DNA of 64,000 nt, taken from positions 47,324 to 111,323 of the forward strand of contig JAVYIG010006820.1 of the NCBI GenBank assembly GCA_035222895.1. Reading direction: 5' to 3'. The translations under genes and the position numbers were made by a program. Below, piece after piece: positions 24,779 to 36,599 of this stretch. This stretch comes from Strongylocentrotus droebachiensis (lineage: Eukaryota > Echinodermata > Echinoidea > Camarodonta > Strongylocentrotidae). Each line of letters opens with the position of its first letter. Within the stretch, counting starts at the first letter, position 1. The notes under the pieces are model-generated. The model was given only the letters and a program-made list of their open reading frames with translations, had not been told where the DNA came from and ran no database searches.

Positions 24779-26200
24779 TAGTTGGTATTTACAAAATATG
24801 TTGCAGGATTTTTACCATGACAGCAATATACAACTAGTGCTTTCTACCAAGCAAACATGTTTGACTAAGGAATTTCAAAATTGCTCTAATCTGATTATAC
24901 CCTGCTTTCCCCCTGGCAAGCAACCACCGAAATAGATGTCAAAGTGAAGAAATAGCTGTGTCAGTCCTACAATGTTACAAGACCCTCTTAAGCGAGACAT
25001 TCTTCAATTTCCTCTCTCCCCCATTCCCTCTCAGCAACTAGTTTGCACAAATCATTCAAAATTCATCACAAGAGCTAGGGGACTCCGGGTCAGTCTGAAA
25101 GCGGGCCGCATCCTGGCGCCTAGCTCTGCCAAGATCCTCCATGTGAAGATGATGCTCTCCTCCTCACGGCTCCCCTTCAGCTTCTGATTCCTCTGCTTGT
25201 TTCACTACGAATCTAAATCCAAACATTAATGCTGCGTCGATCGGGTACCAGGATAAGTGCTTGGGTAGTGGCTGGTAATGTGATTTAAATATATTGATTG
25301 AATTCCACTATGTGCCCCATTCTCGTGAAGGTTCATAAATTGTGAGTGTTTGGAATGTGACAATATTTCCCCAAAGCCTGGCGATGTGTTTGCCTTGCCT
25401 TATCATCTGTAATCATGTATGGAAATGACGTCCTAATACTTAATATTTTTTGACAGTTAAAGAGTTTAATAGTTATCTCTAGTAACCTCTTTCACAGTAT
25501 GCTCCATAGAGTAAAAAATCTCATGTTTTCTCCTTGCACACATTTGCTTGATGACTTTAAAGCTTATCATAGACTTGACTGACATAGCAGCATCTGATGT
25601 CTGCAAGTTGGATTCAATTCATATTGATAATATCACAAAAAGCAAGTAAAGAACATAAAAGCTCATACTTGCATATATTGGTGAACAGGTGGTCATTCCT
25701 CTGAACAAGGTAAATTCCCATTTTAGTCTCTATCACTTACCAGTTAATTACTTTCTATTCCCTCTTATTACCTTTTTTTTCCTCGCAGTTTTCTGAATTT
25801 TCCTTGCAGTACATTCGCCAATATAAAGAAGATATTGTATACTGCCTATAGGGGTCTAACAATATCAGTTTCCCCCTTTCTTGCTATGAGCGGCAAAATT
25901 ACACAAAAAATGTAGATGTTTGGCCTACAAATAAGCTTTATTTCACCCTCAAACAAAGAGCCACATACCTCGTGAAACTTGTTCCCATGGCAGATATTTA
26001 AAGCCACAACAATGACACAATAAAAAGCTGCAGCACATTTTTCAAACTGACAAGATAATTCTTTGAAGCAAACGATTTAGCAAGTCCCAATCAAAGGCCT
26101 TTTATTCTTTATCATCTCCACATTTGGTTATTCACAACTTTGATCAAACCCATCTAAAAATAAGTTTTTTCATATGGATGAACCAATGTACAACAGACAG
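24779..26200. other. No gene seen; GC-richer patch at 25.07-25.19 kb
   Basis: The patch is open on the plus strand for 71 codons (24972-25187) but has no recognisable motif. The rest is AT-rich. Confidence 0.45.
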
Positions 26201-26201
26201 A

Positions 26202-26345
26202 AAAGAGATTTTGGGAAAGAAAGAGGGGAAAAGAGGAGGAGGAAAGAAAGAGGAGAAAAGAGAAGGGGAAAGAAAGAGGGGGAAAGAGGAGGGGGAAAGA
26301 AAGAAGGGAAAAGAAGAGGGGGGGGGGGACTAAGAGGGGAAAAGA
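26202..26345 (+). repeat. GA-rich tract
   Basis: AAGAGGGGAAAGA-type purine repeats. They produce four overlapping Lys/Glu/Gly- or Pro/Ser/Phe-rich frames that are not genes. Confidence 0.93.
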
Positions 26346-26396
26346 GTACTCCTGCATTCACAACTATATCCTAAACATCCTCATATCCTGCAAAAG

Positions 26397-26418
26397 CCCC
26401 CCCCCCCCCCCCCCCCCC
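26397..26418 (+). repeat. Poly-C tract
   Basis: 22 C directly before tandem unit A. Confidence 0.95.
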
Positions 26419-27042
26419 TCTCCCTCTCCCCCTCTCCCAAGCCGCACTTGCGAAGGATCTCTGATTCATTCTCTAAAATATTCTCAGAATACATAAGGTT
26501 ATATCTCATCTTACACGGGGAGTTGGAAAGGGAGAAAAGACTGGACACAGTCAGTACATTCCTATCTTCTGGTTCTGGTGGGCTACTGCATTAACTCCTC
26601 AGCTGGGATGTAACATGCAGGCGCAGTCGACTGAGCATAGTATCCTATACTTAATTTCTGAAGTGGGCTCTAGCAATTATTTCGCCCATGTTGAGCTTTT
26701 GTAAGGTATCTTTAAAGGCTCCAAGGGTGGGGGTATTTCTAGCATGGGTAGGGAGAAAGTTCCATTCAGGGAATGTCCTGGGATATAGAGAGTGTTTATA
26801 ACAGTCCTTTTATACAGCGGATAACTTCTTGAATGATACTGAAGACCTTATTCTTGTAGATACCCCTACTCCAGATGACCTGTTTTGGTAGTGGTCAGTA
26901 TCAACGGCAATCAAGTTATCTTTCTCCATCAGACTGCAAAATTCCCTTAAGACCCACTTGTGAGGAGTCACTGATTAATTCTCTAAATTATTATCAGGAT
27001 GATCATTATGATTATGTGTCATGTTACATAGGGAGTTTCCCC
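26419..27042 (-). repeat. Tandem unit A (624 bp) with CR1-like 3' end
   Basis: This is the first of three tandem 624-bp units, beginning at the CT-rich stretch after a poly-C run. On the minus strand (about 26960-26640) it encodes a non-LTR retrotransposon RT C-terminus (YKHSLYPRTFPEWN, then PTLGAFKD) with an in-frame TAA before it. Confidence 0.85.
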
Positions 27043-27666
27043 TCTCCCTCTCCCCCTCTCCCAAGCCGCACTTGCGAAGGATCTCTGATTCATTCTCTAA
27101 AATATTCTCAGAATACATAAGGTTATATCTCATCTTACACGGGGAGTTGGAAAGGGAGAAAAGACTGGACACAGTCAGTACATTCCTATCTTCTGGTTCT
27201 GGTGGGCTACTGCATTAACTCCTCAGCTGGGATGTAACATGCAGGCGCAGTCGACTGAGCATAGTATCCTATACTTAATTTCTGAAGTGGGCTCTAGCAA
27301 TTATTTCGCCCATGTTGAGCTTTTGTAAGGTATCTTTAAAGGCTCCAAGGGTGGGGGTATTTCTAGCATGGGTAGGGAGAAAGTTCCATTCAGGGAATGT
27401 CCTGGGATATAGAGAGTGTTTATAACAGTCCTTTTATACAGCGGATAACTTCTTGAATGATACTGAAGACCTTATTCTTGTAGATACCCCTACTCCAGAT
27501 GACCTGTTTTGGTAGTGGTCAGTATCAACGGCAATCAAGTTATCTTTCTCCATCAGACTGCAAAATTCCCTTAAGACCCACTTGTGAGGAGTCACTGATT
27601 AATTCTCTAAATTATTATCAGGATGATCATTATGATTATGTGTCATGTTACATAGGGAGTTTCCCC
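27043..27666 (-). repeat. Tandem unit B (624 bp) with CR1-like 3' end
   Basis: Nearly identical copy of unit A, exactly 624 bp on, with the same in-frame TAA. A and B therefore arose by duplication after that stop was present. Confidence 0.9.
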
Positions 27667-27924
27667 TCTCCCTCTCCCCCTCTCCCAAGCCGCACTTGCG
27701 AAGGATCTCTGATTCATTCTCTAAAATATTCTCAGAATACATAAGGTTATATCTCATCTTACACGGGGAGTTGGAAAGGGAGAAAAGACTGGACACAGTC
27801 AGTACATTCCTATCTTCTGGTTCTGGTGGGCTACTGCATAAACTCCTCAGCTGGGATGTAACATGCAGGCGCAGTCGACTGAGCATAGTATCCTATACTT
27901 AATTTCTGAAGTGGGCTCTAGCAA

Positions 27925-29934
27925 TTATTTCGCCCATGTTGAGCTTTTGTAAGGTATCTGTTCTGGTCTCGGCATCTCAGCAACTGCTTTGACCTTGTCT
28001 GGGTCAGGAGCGAGACCACTTTCAGTTATTAGGTGTCCCACATACTTTACTCGAGACTGGCGAATGTGACATTTGGTGAAGTTGAGCTTCAGGTTGCATT
28101 CAGTTGCTTTTGCTACAACCTTCTCTAGGATCTCATCATGTGACTTCAGATCCTTCCCAGCAATGAGGATATCGTCCATAACTGCTCTGGCTCCTTCTAT
28201 GTCACTTAGCATTTCATCCATTATGCGTTGGAACAGCTCTGGAGCACTCTTGATGCCAAAGGGTAGGCGGAGCCATCGGTATCTGCCAACTGGAGTGTTG
28301 AATGTTGTGAGCAGACTTGACTCATAGTCGATTTTGATCTGTAGAAATCCTGACTTTGCGTCGAGGACGGAGAATACCTTTGCTCCTTCCGGCATGTCAG
28401 CTACAACCTCTTCTACAGTGGGAATTCTGTAGTGCTCCCTTCTGATGGCACGATTGAGGTCTTTAGGATCTAGACAGATCCTCACCTTCTCTCCTTTGAC
28501 CACCGTGACCATTGAGTTCACCCAGTCTGTGGGTTCTGTAACCTTTGTGAGGTGTCCATCTGTCTCCATTTCCTTCAACTTGGCCACTATTTTCTCTGCC
28601 AGTGCCTTGGGCTGTCTCCTTGGGGCATGAATGACTGGCTTCACAGTGGGATCAATCTTTAATGTATATGTTCCCGGGAGACATCCTGTCAAACTCAGTA
28701 ACTCTGGGTATTCTTCGATGCTGTGAAGTCGTCTAATCAGCTTGAGCATTTTGCTTGCTTCACCTGAGAGAAGAACTGGCTTGGATGCTGCATCTACTAC
28801 ATAATATTTTACCTCAATGCATGCATCTTTGTAGCGTGTTGGGAGAACTGCTGATCCTATCACTCTCAATTCATGTTCAGTGTATGAGGCAAACTTGGTG
28901 CGGGTCTCTTCAAGCTTCTCCCTGCACTGCAATGTGTTGAAGACTTGGATTGGCATTATGGATTGTGCAGCTCCAGTGTCGATTTGACCTTCAACTTCTT
29001 TACCTTGGATGTTGACAGTTTCATACCATTCATCCTTGGCCTTGCCGCCACCTACTTGGTGTATTGCTCCAATCTCATATGCGAAATCGTCTGATCCAGA
29101 CTCGTCACTCTCCTGAGCGTTTTCACGCTGCTCCACTCTGTAAGTGCTTTGTTTTCTTTGGCAAACTGCAGCAAAGTGGTTTTTTCTTTTGCAGACATTG
29201 CAGGTCTGGCCCATGGCCGGACATTTCTCATGGTCCGTGCTGTAGCCACACCTGGTGCATTTTTCCTTCTTGTGTGCATAGTTATCCTGGCGATAGCCTT
29301 TGTTGGGACCAGCTTTCCTTCTCTGCAGCTGCCCTCTGGCCTGCCTTGAGATTGCGTTAACTTCCCCCAGCTGTATCATCTTTATGGAGTCTTGAGATAG
29401 CTCATGGTTCTGCCCAACATGAATTGCCTTTTGAAGTGTTAGGGAATCTCCTTCATCAAGGCATTTCTCTCTAACACTCGGGTGTAGCGAACGTAGGACT
29501 ATTGCATCCCGCAACATTCTATCTTCCTCTTGATAATCACAGTCCTTTATGAGGATCTTCAGGTCAGTGACAAAATTGTCAAATTTCTCACCTTCTTCCT
29601 GTTTTCTTCTATTGAAGTTAACCGTGGCCCGGATTTGGTTTCGTTTCGGCTTCACATACTCTTCATATTTGCCGTAAACCCCTTTCAAAGTTTCATCTTC
29701 TGCTGGAATCCGTTGCCCGTTTGCACCTTCTCCACTGGGCTGCCAATCAAATATCTGATAAATTTCTCTGCCTTTGTCCCCGATGTAAGTCATGAGATAG
29801 TTGACCTTTTCTACCTCTGATTTTCCTGCAAGAGGACCTTTGAATGTAAACTCGCAGTGCTGTTTGAATCTGCGCCACTCTTTCAGCAAATCAAGTGCTG
29901 ACCAGTTCATGGAGGGCTTGTCATTCGAAGCCAT
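27925..29934 (-). pseudogene. Gag-protease-reverse transcriptase frame, truncated in RT
   Basis: One open frame of 669 codons: capsid-like N-terminus; zinc knuckles at about residues 226-258 (CTRCG...CNVCKRKNHFAAVC pattern); protease motif DTGA near 318; reverse transcriptase from about 435 with RICLDPKDLN near 480 and the catalytic MDDILIA near 586. It runs out of RT at about 658 (AEMPRPEQ), after which the frame reads 11 codons of flanking repeat. A full gypsy pol would continue for several hundred residues. No internal stop or frameshift is present, so the copy is young despite the truncation. It is listed as a pseudogene because it lacks RNase H and integrase. Confidence 0.88.
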
Positions 29935-30393
29935 CTTGTAGCTCTCCTCTCCTCATGCAACTGTGTCAAACTCGGGCTCACACACACTACTCTCACTTTC
30001 AATCAATGTGTATACAGCGACAGTCAACTCTGTGTGTACTTACACCTGCGTGTGTATGTGTGTGTGTAGCTTGTTGCCTGCAGTGCAGTGGGCTAGCTCC
30101 TCAGCATGAGTTACAAACAATGCAGATTGCAGTAAAAGTTTCACTATTTATCACTGTTCACCGTTGATTTCTTGTCCCTTTCCTGACTGTGTGGAATCAC
30201 AAATGTATCAGTATTCTCCTGTAGAACATCTTTTCCATCATAACGTCGGCTTATGGGTTGAAATCCGTACTACCATGTAACATATTCGGTCAGACACAAG
30301 TGATACTTTTAGGTCATGTGTATAGCATGCTTTATTGTTCGTATGGAATGCCAAGTGTTACAATCCTTGGCTATGAGATGCCAATACATAACA
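27959..30393 (-). mobile_element. 3'-truncated Ty3/gypsy element with target-site duplications
   Basis: The element begins TGTTATG (30393, minus strand) and ends AACA (27959), giving TG...CA termini. It is flanked by GTATC on both sides (27954-27958 and 30394-30398). The uninterrupted repeat units next door (for example 27325-27345) show the empty site with one GTATC. The 5' part (about 29935-30393) should hold the LTR and leader; an AATAAA lies near 30335. The 3' part (rest of reverse transcriptase, RNase H, integrase, 3' LTR) is absent. Confidence 0.85.
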
Positions 30394-30719
30394 GTATCTT
30401 TAAAGGCTCCAAGGGTGGGGGTATTTCTAGCATGGGTAGGGAGAAAGTTCCATTCAGGGAATGTCCTGGGATATAGAGAGTGTTTATAACAGTCCTTTAC
30501 AGCGGATAACTTCTTGAATGATACTGAAGACCTTATTCTTGTAGATACCCCTACTCCAGATGACCTGTTTTGGTAGTGGTCAGTATCAACGGCAATCAAG
30601 TTATCTTTCTCCATCAGACTGCAAAATTCCCTTAAGACCCACTTGTGAGGAGTCGCTGATTAATTCTCTAAATTATTATCAGGATGATCATTATGATTAT
30701 GTGTCATGTTACATAGGGA

Positions 30720-31960
30720 GTTCGCAAAGGGCTCAACATATTCTCAAAAGTCGGGGGAGACTTTGAATGGAAGTGGCCCAATTAAGCAGGGTGGCTAGGA
30801 TGGGTCGAGCACCCTCCCATTGTAATAACTATTTCAATTTTTGGGTTTTAAGATGTAGAGACAAACTCAAAAACTGAGGGAAAATACCATGTCGTCCTCT
30901 GCCCCCTGCCTGTTGACGGACCGCAGATGCATTCATGACTTCGTTCTCTGAACTATAGATATAACATTACCAAATAATCCTCAGCTCCAATAGTGTAGGG
31001 CCATTAACACATTCTCTAAAATGCTATCAGGACAAAATGATGTGATGACAATTTAAAACTTTTATCGTATAGGGTGGTTGCTAGAGAAGAGAACTCAAAA
31101 AGGACTAAAAAAGCATTAAAAACTGTCTTCCCTAACTACAGACATTAATTACCAAATCCCAAAAGCTTCCATTGTGTAGATCATGAACTTATTCCTTAAA
31201 ATTCTATCAAGAAGAAACAATCATATCTCATCTTTGAATGGAGTTTTAACATGGAGGGAACATATCAAAACTTAAAGGCAGCAGTCACAACTTCCTCAAC
31301 AAACCAGAGAAATTGGAATAACGGTGTTTACTTGTAGTTGCACACTCATTCTTTAAAATGGATATCTGGATGAACCTATCATACAGACAACTCATCTCAG
31401 GAAATCTCAGTTGAGAGTTGGACTGAGAGGGCATTCATAACTAAAATGTATTCGAAAACACCATAGAGATTACAAAAGACCCTCTAGGGTTGCAGACTCA
31501 TTTTCAATTCCAGCTCTTCTTATCAGGGAAGGGGGGATATGAGAACTAAAAAAAAAAGGACCAAATATACATTCATAAGTGTCCTCTCTAACCCATAGAG
31601 ATTACCAAACCCCCCTCGGCCCTTGGTGAAGCATTGCTAACTCATTCTCTAAATAAAGATCACAATGAAGTAGTGACAATTTCATCTAATGAGAGGAGGA
31701 AGTGGAATGAGGCAATTAAAAGACAAAGACATTCACAACTTTCATTTTAAAGAACCATTGAGATTACAGCAGACCCTCAAGGGCTGGGGACTCGTTTTCT
31801 ATATTTCACCTCTCTTCTCCACAGCCTCCGAGCCATAGAGATGACCAAATCCCCACCCCCTTCGACCAGCCCTCCTGGTGAAGAAGCGCCACCCACTCAT
31901 AAAATACTACCTGGATGAACATACGACAATTCCTAGTCTGTAACATTGAACGAGATGCCT
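30720..31960. repeat. Decayed tandem array, period about 145-180 bp
   Basis: A loose consensus recurs: CATTCTCTAAAAT near 31010, with degraded forms near 31190, 31349, 31498, 31648, 31790 and 31895. Each is preceded by a GAGATTACCAAA-type block and followed by a CATCTCAT and GGGAG block. The same words occur twice within units A-C, so array and units share an origin. Confidence 0.65.
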
Positions 31961-32266
31961 TACTTGAGGGCACAAACTACTTAGTATACACCAACAACTC
32001 AGCTGAACATGTGGAAAGAAATAATCCACTTATGGCAAGTGCTTTATTGGGGTACTCCTCTTGGCTTCGGGGCAAACCTAGGTAGACAGGATCGCATTAC
32101 CTTTCATCCTTGTTAAAGATAATTTTCTTTGCGGGGGTAGGAGATGTCAGAGCCTGTTAAGGGGGGTTAACTTACTCTTATTTTCACCTGCTATAGAGTT
32201 ATTGTATAATGTTATAGGCCTGTGGTGTATATTTCATCCACACAAGCCATGTGTTCCCTAATCTTA

Positions 32267-32729
32267 CTGTAAATAACGTTGTATAAACCGCCCTCGTGTA
32301 TTAACCGCACCCCTCTTTTTCGCCCTTTTTTTTTTTGCCGAGATTTTTTTTTTTGTGTGTGTAAGATCATTACGGTACTGTAAATTAAAAAACAGTAGGG
32401 ACCTAGGATAGAACCTTGTGGTACACCATGTAATAGAAGAAAAATTGGAGGAATTTTTATTATAAACTACATATTGAGATCTATCAGAAAGATTACTTTC
32501 AAACCAAGACGACAGACAAATTTGAATGTTGTTCTAGTTTCCGAGTGGTGAGTCAACACACCGATTACCGAGCTGGGAGACCTTGCCAGGCATAGCGCCA
32601 GGTGGAGGGACATAAATTGAAACTTTAATTTTTTTTTTTTTTTTTTGTGTACCGTGTATAAACCGCACCCCCGACTTTGAAATTTTTTCGGCAGCAAAAA
32701 AAGTGCGGTTTATACACCGTTATATACGG
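32267..32729. mobile_element. Deleted sibling of the 23.5-kb transposon
   Basis: Ends CTGTAAATAACG and CGTTATATACGG are flanked by TA (32265-32266 and 32730-32731). It keeps the GTATAAACCGC sub-terminal repeats and about 200 bp of internal sequence matching 24.25-24.42 kb in reverse. Confidence 0.8.
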
Positions 32730-32934
32730 TACTTCTAATATTCATGCACATTAACTGCATCTCCAAGTCCATTTAAACATCATCATCTCTATGAAGATCT
32801 ATCAGCATTTGCCTTGGTTGTCCCACCACCATCTCTTAATTACCATATCTGTATACCATATATTTTCCTCTCTCAATAATAATAATCTTTAAAAAATTAT
32901 GATATGTCCAATTGTTTACCCAGGTTAGACTCAT

Positions 32935-33180
32935 AAGAGATTCTCCCCGAGGGCCCTGTAATGATTACCAAGGGTTTGACTAAGCTACCATGGTAAGGTG
33001 CTCAAGCATTCAAGTAATTTGTTGCTAACTGGTACCCAATTACTACACCGAGGTGGAGAGTGGTAATCATGGATTATTATCTTGCCAAAAGACATTAGTA
33101 CCATAGTGAGACTGTAACCCCAAACCATGTGATTAACAATCCAGCGCCGTATTGACTAGCCCACAACACCTTTACAATAT
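32935..33180 (-). mobile_element. Second copy of the 1.84-kb SINE
   Basis: On the minus strand GGTGTTGTGGGCTAGTCAAT, CTTTTGGCAAGA, CCACTCTCCAC and AATTGGGTACC follow in the same order as at 1843-1982. It is diverged and its A and B boxes are damaged. Confidence 0.8.
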
Positions 33181-33189
33181 ATATTAAAA

Positions 33190-33660
33190 TTCATATTTCT
33201 CTTTTCACACGCACCACTCTTTTCTTTATCTATTTTCTTTCCTTTTCTGTCATTCCCTCCAGCTTTCATTTCCTTAGGGTTTCATTTCCTAATCTCCAGT
33301 TTTCTTCTTTTAATTGGTGTGTCTGTTTATCTGTATTTATCTCATTTCCTTACTTTCTACTTTTTTGTCCTATCTTTCCTGTTTTCTTTTTCTTATCTTA
33401 TTGTTTAATCTCTCAATTTTACCCCACCCTCTCTTTAAAAAACTATTTTCTACAATTGGATAACATAATTTCTTCCGTTTCTAGCTCTCTTGACGTTTTC
33501 TCTTTCTTCAAGTCTTCTTTCTTTCTCTTCCTCTTTATTTCTCTCTCTCTCCCTAATTCTTCCTTCCTCAACCCCTCTCTTGCTTTCTTCCCCTCTCCCA
33601 TCCTCTTCATCTTCTTTTCAGCTCTTAATCTTTCTCTCTTTTCCTCTCTCTTGACCATAA
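33190..33660 (+). repeat. Pyrimidine-rich tract
   Basis: CTTT, CTCT and TTCC runs with no fixed unit. The long Ser/Leu/Phe frame on plus and Lys/Glu/Arg frame on minus reflect composition only. Confidence 0.8.
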
Positions 33661-33733
33661 ATTGTATGACTGATCTCCAATATCCTATGCAATTTCTCTC
33701 ATCCACTATGTCCTTTTTACGTAAATTGTCAGC

Positions 33734-33795
33734 TAAGAGCCAGAAGGTTACTACTTATATCCCATAACAGAGACTTAATGCCTTTCTGGCTCTTA
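33734..33795 (+). repeat. Hairpin family member 6
   Basis: TAAGAGCCAGAA pairs perfectly with TTCTGGCTCTTA (12 bp). The inner part, ending CTTAATGCC, pairs less well. Confidence 0.65.
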
Positions 33796-35522
33796 TGCAA
33801 CCAGATTTGATGTGATGAAACCAGACATGTTTACTTCAGTTCCTCTATCTTTCATGGTAGCTAGACTTCCCTTGTGGTTGAAGTCCTGCATTAGAATTAC
33901 TCTTAAAGAAGAGCCCAAACTCTACTTGAAAAATCAAGACTGATTTTTTGTTCACAGTATATAAAGGCTTTTATCTCATTCTCATATTGGCTTTCTATCT
34001 ACCGTATTAACCCTTGAAACTATTATAATGGACGTCATTATGTCAAAATAATACTTACCGGTATTTAACCCATCAATGCCAGAGGCATACAAACCGAGCA
34101 GAAGGTGAGTTACATCATTGACAACAAGTGAGTTAAATACTTAAATGATTTTTATCAAAGTCACCCCACTGACAATAAAATAATAAAAAGTAAATGACTA
34201 ACTCCTCTGCTACAATATTGATTGCACTGTTACTTTCCATGCTTCTAAGTCAGTGAGCTAGACCATTAAATTCACTGCTAAACCCCCAAACTACACATTA
34301 GCAAATTCCTCACAAACACAGAGGCATGATATTACAATGTGAAGCGTCATCACCCATCAACATGAAGCATTAACATTGTATAGAGGCAACTCTGTGGTAA
34401 CATAAGTAATTACTACTTTTATGACTAAAGAATTTTTATCACAATGTATCGTAACCATAAATCTCAGGCTTGTATCATCTAAAGGTTCATCAAAGATTGA
34501 TGTTTAAACATCCATAAATATCAAAGCAGAGGCAAAAACACCTGCATGAAATCAAATGACGTATACATTCTGAATCATAAAAACAAAATTAGTAAAGCAT
34601 TTGAAAATCGCCTTTCCTAAAAATAGGGGGAATTTATACAATATAATCATAATATGTTCCTTCATTTCGACCTGCAGCTAGGGTTCTGAATATTTTGCAT
34701 TTTTGCCTTTATTCATGAAACAAATTTGTCCTCCAAATTATTTTTGCATGCATGCAGGTAGAAGACCATGAAATTATTCTCCAAAACAATATGATACATT
34801 CAAGTGATTCATGGTTTAAAAGCATTCAAGGGGAAATTTATAGTAAGATCTTCATGGATGTTAATCTTAAAAGACTTCCATGCACATCAAATTTCATGGT
34901 AGTGAGTCAATAGATCTAGTCACGGTAATCTTGTAATATAAATCATTATTTAGACAACAATATTAGTACTTACATTTGCTCAATTTCAAGGCCAAGTAAA
35001 ACATAGATTCCTAGACTCTCAGCCACCCCTTTTTTTCTGCCCGCCTCCCTCTTTTGCTGTTGTTATTCCATCTTCTTATTTAGAAAATAGAATGTCAGAA
35101 AATGTTTAAAATGAGGCAATAAAAATTGCCAACATGATGCAATTTCACCTTGTTTTGAGCCTCTGCCATGCATTTACAAATGAATTTCTTATTACAAAAA
35201 ATTTGTATTGAAACTGACCCAATTGCAATTGTATATGCGGCAAAAACATAATAAAATGGAATCTCGCCATTTCAATTTAAAAATTCACATGAGAAAATAG
35301 GAAAATTCCTCAATTTTCACTTGGCCTTTATTTGAAATTTGGAGTTTGTTGATTACCACCATAGAACCAAAAACATCCAGATATTTAATGTTGTTGGAGG
35401 GAGGAGGGGGGGGGGGGAGGGTAGGGAATAAATGATCACCTTTAACAATAAGGATATTCAATAAAGTAAGTTTGATGGCATACTTTTTGCATTTACCACA
35501 AATCCACCCTCCTAAGCATACA
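33796..35522. other. No gene seen
   Basis: AT-rich with a short poly-G run near 35407. No repeat structure stands out. Confidence 0.6.
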
Positions 35523-35524
35523 TA

Positions 35525-36404
35525 CAGTGCGTCCCAGAAAAAACGAAACCGAGAAGTATCGATGTTTTATCATAACTTAATCACAATCATAATTAATGAA
35601 TTATACATATTTGGAAAGCTTAGAGTCTCCTCTTTCAGTTGATGCCACTCAGATGATACATATTTCACGCATGAGTGATTAAAAGCAATTTGAAGGAAGG
35701 AAACCAAAAATACATTTGGCGGGCGGTATCTGAATTTCGAAGAAAAATTCACATTTCCAGAAAGTTGAGTTTCTGCCCTTTCATATGACACCTCAATCAG
35801 GAAAAATGAGCGAAAAATAACAAAGTTCTATTTGTTTAAAGTAGCCCTTACATTTCAATAATTTTAACAAACGAATTCGTTTTCACTGGTTGCCTGCCGT
35901 AGCAAAAAGCAGATTTGACAAAAGACTTAACTCCGTTTCGTTGACAATCAGCCATGCATGAAGACTCTCGTCTACGGCTGATTGTCAACGAAACGGAGTT
36001 AAGTCTTTTGTAAATTTCGTTTATTGATACGGCAGGCAGCCAGTGAAAACAAATTCGTTTAATCAAATTATGGAAATGCAAGCACTACTTTAAACAAACA
36101 GAACTTTGTCATTCCTCGCTCATTTTTCCTGATTGAGGTGTCATATGAAAGGGCAGAAACTCAACTTTCTAGAAATGTGAATTTCTCTTTGAAATTCAGA
36201 TACCGCCCGCCAAATGTATTTTTGGTTTCCTTCCTTCAAATTGCTTTTAATCACTCATGCGCAAAATATGCGTCATCTGAGTAGCATCACATGAAAGAGG
36301 AGACTCTAAGCTTTCCAAATATGTATCATTCATTAATTATAGTTGTGATTAAGTTATGATAGAACATCGATACTTCTCGGTTTCGTTTTTTCTGGGACGC
36401 ACTG
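35525..36404. mobile_element. 880-bp foldback element with ~430-bp arms
   Basis: Ends CAGTGCGTCCCAGAAAAAAC and its complement are flanked by TA (35523-35524 and 36405-36406). The whole element is an imperfect palindrome with its centre near 35960. No transposase. The TA duplication suggests Tc1/mariner-type mobilisation. Confidence 0.92.
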
Positions 36405-36599
36405 TATATTACAATGCAGGTTATTTGTACGTTTCCAGACATAAACATTAATCTTTAAGATGAGATACCGCAGACTGTATTAATAGGTCGAGCCGAATCT
36501 CACTAATGGAGCCTCCTACCTTGCAGACATCATAACCCTCCTTTCTCATCACTTGCCAGCGAATGCATGATCAAAGACTATCTTGCCGTTTTCCTTCAA

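Larger units (their letters stand above)
27667..30720 (-). repeat. Tandem unit C, split by the gypsy element
   Basis: The left half is 27667-27958 and the right half 30394-30720. The right half lacks the three bases that create the TAA in A and B, so its CR1-like frame (30614 towards 30394) reads through. Unit C may preserve the ancestral sequence. Confidence 0.85.
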
